From: a bacterium BMS3Bbin07
GTDB taxonomy: Bacteria; Nitrospirota; Thermodesulfovibrionia; Thermodesulfovibrionales; JdFR-85
NCBI GenBank assembly: GCA_002898135.1
Contig: BDTQ01000272.1
Span: 1-8,078 of the forward strand
Length of the DNA stretch: 8,078 nucleotides
Direction: 5' to 3'
Of this stretch, positions 5,817-8,078 are shown piece by piece. Within the stretch, counting starts at the first letter, position 1, and each line of letters begins with the position of its first letter. Under the pieces are notes generated by a model. It did no database searches and was not told where the DNA came from. It saw nothing but the letters and a program-made list of their open reading frames with translations. The position numbers and the translations under genes are program-made.

Positions 5817-7171
5817 AGACCATGCTTTTTCATAAGGTCATAGAGGGTTGGCCTGCTGACACCAAGCCCTCCGGCAGCCCTTGCTATGTTTCCATTATGC
5901 TTCTCGATAGCAGCAAATATCATGTCTCTCTCGACCCTGTCCCTTGCCTCTCTAAGAGTCATGCCTGCAAATGTGGAGACACTTTGGCCCAAACGTGTTT
6001 TAAACCCAAGGTCTTCAGGTTCTACAACTGACCCCTCAGCCATAACAACTGCCCTCTGAATCTTGTTTTCGAGTTCTCTCACATTACCGGGCCACTCGTA
6101 GGACTGCAGCATATCTATCGAGGAAGCACTAAAGCCCTTCAATTTTTTCCTGAAATCCTCGCTGAATCTCATCAGAAAGAGGTTGGCAAGAAGCATTATA
6201 TCCCCTCCCCTTTCCCTCAACGGCGGGAGTTTAATCATTAAAACACCTATCCTGTAATAGAGGTCCTCTCTGAATAGTCCCTTTTCTATAGCCTCTGCTA
6301 TATCAACATTTGTAGCAGCAATTATCCTTGTATCCACCTCAATATCTACCCTCCCTCCTACACGCTGAAGGGTCTTCTCCTGTAGAAACCGTAGCAGCTT
6401 TACCTGAAGATTGGCGGGCAGCTCACCTATCTCGTCAAGAAAAAGAGTCCCCTTCCGGGCATATTCAACCTTTCCCGGCACCTGGGTATTGGCTCCTGTA
6501 AATGCCCCCTTTTCATGCCCGAAGAGTTCCGACTCAAGAAGGTTCTCAGGGATAGCGCCGCAGTTTATCGGAATAAAGGGGCCGTCCTTTCTCAGGCTCA
6601 ATGAATGTATGGCCCTTGCTACCAGTTCTTTGCCTGTACCGCTTTCACCCTGAATCAGCACCGAAACATCAGATGGCGCCACCTTCCTGATAGTTGAAAA
6701 TACCTCTGAGATCGCAGGACACTGCCCCACCATACCACCCATCTTAATCGCCTTCTTATCAAGGGCATGCCGCAAACTGCGATTTTCTTCTTCAATGTTA
6801 TAGAGGTGAAAGGCCCTGCTTATACTGACCCCCAACTCTTTGAGGTCTATCGGTTTTTGATAATAATCATATGCCCCGGTCTGTATAGCCCTGAGGGCAT
6901 TTTCTCTATCATCATTTCCTGTTATTACTATAACCTTGGTAAAGGAATGAATCTTAAGTATCCCCTCAAGAGACCTGAACCCCTCCTCTGTTCCGTCCCT
7001 GTGAGGCGGCAGGCCCAGATCAAGGGTTACCACTTTTGGTTGATGCTTCTTAAAGAGTGAGAGGGCGCTAATGCAGTCTTCTGCAAGGAGGATCGAATAC
7101 TCTTTTTTAAATCCCCACTTAAGTTGCTCCCTTATCTCTTCAGTGTCTTCAACTATTAATAGTTTTTCCAT
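5801..7171 (-). CDS. prsR: PrsR-like sigma-54-dependent response regulator (PEP-CTERM type)
   Basis: This 456-residue NtrC-family activator has three parts. The receiver (1-120) has acidic Glu8-Asp9, the phospho-acceptor Asp51 in VVTLDLGLPP, Thr84 and Lys106. The AAA+ domain (about 148-380) has Walker A GESGTGKE (175-182), the sigma-54 contact loop GAFTGA (222-227), Walker B LFLDE (243-247) and REDLYYRI. The Fis-type HTH (about 415-452) includes NIARAAGGLGVSRPTLYDLMKK. The receiver pattern TLDLGLPP, VITGNDDRENALRAI and GAYDYYQKPID is what I know from the PrsR family, which with the kinase PrsK controls exosortase/PEP-CTERM and exopolysaccharide genes by way of RpoN. No PrsK or exosortase gene is in the window, so the symbol rests on sequence alone. 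All catalytic motifs look intact. Its stop overlaps the 3' end of the convergent sensor gene by 16 bp. The ATG at 7171 matches the family start but has only a weak ribosome binding site. Confidence 0.88.
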   Translation of the reverse strand: MEKLLIVEDTEEIREQLKWGFKKEYSILLAEDCISALSLFKKHQPKVVTLDLGLPPHRDGTEEGFRSLEGILKIHSFTKVIVITGNDDRENALRAIQTGAYDYYQKPIDLKELGVSISRAFHLYNIEEENRSLRHALDKKAIKMGGMVGQCPAISEVFSTIRKVAPSDVSVLIQGESGTGKELVARAIHSLSLRKDGPFIPINCGAIPENLLESELFGHEKGAFTGANTQVPGKVEYARKGTLFLDEIGELPANLQVKLLRFLQEKTLQRVGGRVDIEVDTRIIAATNVDIAEAIEKGLFREDLYYRIGVLMIKLPPLRERGGDIMLLANLFLMRFSEDFRKKLKGFSASSIDMLQSYEWPGNVRELENKIQRAVVMAEGSVVEPEDLGFKTRLGQSVSTFAGMTLREARDRVERDMIFAAIEKHNGNIARAAGGLGVSRPTLYDLMKKHGLYSAS

Positions 7172-7209
7172 TTGTAACCAATTTCAGAGAAAGAAATATC
7201 TTGTTTAAC

Positions 7210-7233
7210 CACTGAGACACCGAGTCACAGAGA
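7210..7233. repeat. Octamer tandem repeat CACNGAGN, three copies
   Basis: CACTGAGA, CACCGAGT and CACAGAGA follow one another without gaps between the phosphodiesterase and prsR-like genes. Each copy keeps CAC-N-GAG. Period and perfect-copy number equal those of the CAACTCTC repeat at 341-364, although the sequences differ. Similar CACAGAGA-rich intergenic repeats occur in many environmental genomes, as far as I recall; function is unknown. Confidence 0.7.
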
Positions 7234-7269
7234 AAGAACAGAAATTTCATCTTTTTAAACTCACTGTCT

Positions 7270-7287
7270 TCCCGAAAGCTTTCGGGA
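7270..7287. repeat. Perfect 18-bp palindrome, possible terminator of the phosphodiesterase gene
   Basis: TCCCGAAAGCTTTCGGGA is fully self-complementary. It lies 35 bp past the phosphodiesterase stop, so it is placed as a terminator for that minus-strand gene. However, the minus strand continues AGACAGTGAG without a T-run; the plus strand has only TTAATTTT some way after. It may instead be a dispersed palindromic repeat that stabilises mRNA ends. Confidence 0.6.
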
Positions 7288-7322
7288 TGGTTAATTTTCC
7301 TTGATACGCTAAAACTACTTTC

Positions 7323-8078
7323 TTACACCAGTGGGTTCCCATCAAGTCCGTCTGTATTAATGTCAACCAATTTTAATACAGTAACTCCTGCATCGATTAT
7401 ATCAGGTGCATCACAACTTGCAGGCCTGTTTATATAAAAGGTGGCATCCCCCCGTGTATGCCCTCCGGTAAATGGCCCCCCGCTGCCGATCAGCTCGTTC
7501 TTCCTTATAGATCCTTTCAGGTCATACCCTTCAGCGGACAACACAACTATGTCAGGGGCTTCAGGAAAACATTCCCCGTTATATAACTCCTCTTTGAAAA
7601 AGACATCCTTTATAACACTCTCTCCATCTATTTTCAGCAATAGCAGGTCCTCTCTAATTGCATTTCTGAGGTCTTCGTAACTGTTTTTTTCAACACAGCC
7701 ACGAGCAAATTTATCCTTCAGGTGGATATACACCCTTGACGGATCAAGGACAAACGCCTTTGACTCACGGTCCAAAGCCTCAAAAGATTCCGGCTCCTTC
7801 TTATTGAACCTCAGATAACCCTTCTCTTTTAGGTAGACGTTCAGATAGACCTCTTTTTTTATAGTCGTAAATCCGTGATCAGATAACATAATAAATGGTA
7901 TCTCGGAATCTATCTTCTCATAAAAAGCACCTATAAACCTGTCCAGCTCCTGATAAAAACTTATAAAAAACTCATGTTGCGGATGGGATGCGTCATCCAG
8001 GGCAGCCCAAAGATAATGGTGCAATCTGTCAGTCCCTGTAATAGCAGCAATAAACATGTCACATTCCTCTGAATCATA
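7323..8078 (-). CDS. Alkaline-phosphatase-superfamily phosphodiesterase/pyrophosphatase, C-terminal 251 residues (cut by the window edge)
   Basis: The frame runs from the right edge to a TAA at 7323-7325; no start is needed inside, because the family block DMFIAAITGTDRLHHYLW begins before the first Met (8057) and the frame is open to 8078. Visible metal ligands are Asp17 and His21 (TGTDRLHH), Asp67 and His68 (SDHGF) and His207 (GGHTRGD). The C-terminal IIDAGVTVLKLVDINTDGLDGNPLV is the usual tail of type I phosphodiesterase / nucleotide pyrophosphatase proteins. These two-metal enzymes cleave phosphate mono- or diesters. The N-terminal nucleophile Thr/Ser and the first Asp lie outside the window, as would any signal peptide, so substrate and location cannot be judged. 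It is on the same strand as the prsR-like gene, 151 bp upstream of it; a shared transcript is possible but the palindrome between them argues against it. Confidence 0.85.
   Translation of the reverse strand, partial: YDSEECDMFIAAITGTDRLHHYLWAALDDASHPQHEFFISFYQELDRFIGAFYEKIDSEIPFIMLSDHGFTTIKKEVYLNVYLKEKGYLRFNKKEPESFEALDRESKAFVLDPSRVYIHLKDKFARGCVEKNSYEDLRNAIREDLLLLKIDGESVIKDVFFKEELYNGECFPEAPDIVVLSAEGYDLKGSIRKNELIGSGGPFTGGHTRGDATFYINRPASCDAPDIIDAGVTVLKLVDINTDGLDGNPLV

Noticed and set aside
8055..8057. ATG as the start of a 244-residue phosphodiesterase.
   Set aside because: The frame is open to the window edge and conserved residues of the family block precede this Met, so it is internal.

Overview
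The window looks like part of a bacterial chromosome of moderate GC content. It is densely coded, with one large AT-rich divergent intergenic region. The gene set is a class II (adenosylcobalamin-dependent) ribonucleotide reductase, PdxJ, a RodZ-like protein, a PrsR-type sigma-54 activator and a large GAF/histidine-kinase-like protein. This set and the use of TTG and GTG starts suggest a deeply branching Gram-negative bacterium, for example Nitrospirota or a deltaproteobacterial group. That placement is inference; no rRNA or other phylogenetic marker is present.

Left part (1-2901, all minus strand, so transcription runs leftward). A RodZ-like gene (2188-2901, TTG start, good sigma-70 promoter just upstream) is followed by nrdJ (363-2087) and the first 109 codons of pdxJ (1-327, cut by the window edge). 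nrdJ has a perfect extended -10 box seven bases before its ATG, so it may be transcribed as a leaderless mRNA from its own promoter. A block of octamer repeats overlaps the nrdJ stop codon and fills the short gap before pdxJ.

Middle (2902-3476). This divergent intergenic region is about 0.5 kb and AT-rich. It holds the rodZ promoter, an 11-bp AT-rich inverted repeat, a nearly perfect 32-bp palindrome, a series of A-tracts at roughly 20-30 bp spacing, and a convincing sigma-54 (-24/-12) promoter facing right.

Right part (3477-8078). A roughly 780-residue soluble regulator lies on the plus strand. Its order is GAF, HisKA, degenerate ATPase, GAF, degenerate HD-GYP. It converges on, and overlaps by 16 bp, a minus-strand gene for a PrsR-like response regulator (receiver, sigma-54 AAA+ with GAFTGA, Fis-type HTH). 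PrsR proteins are known as regulators of the exosortase/PEP-CTERM and exopolysaccharide system. Upstream of it on the same strand is the C-terminal part of an alkaline-phosphatase-superfamily phosphodiesterase, cut by the right edge. The 151-bp gap between them holds an octamer repeat and an 18-bp perfect palindrome.

The most interesting part is the sensor/regulator pair. A sigma-54 activator sits tail-to-tail with a gene that has a sigma-54 promoter. That gene's product keeps the phospho-accepting histidine but has lost the recognisable ATP-binding motifs, and it has also lost the His of the HD motif. This suggests a feedback loop built around a pseudokinase. The functional link is inferred from adjacency and promoter type only.
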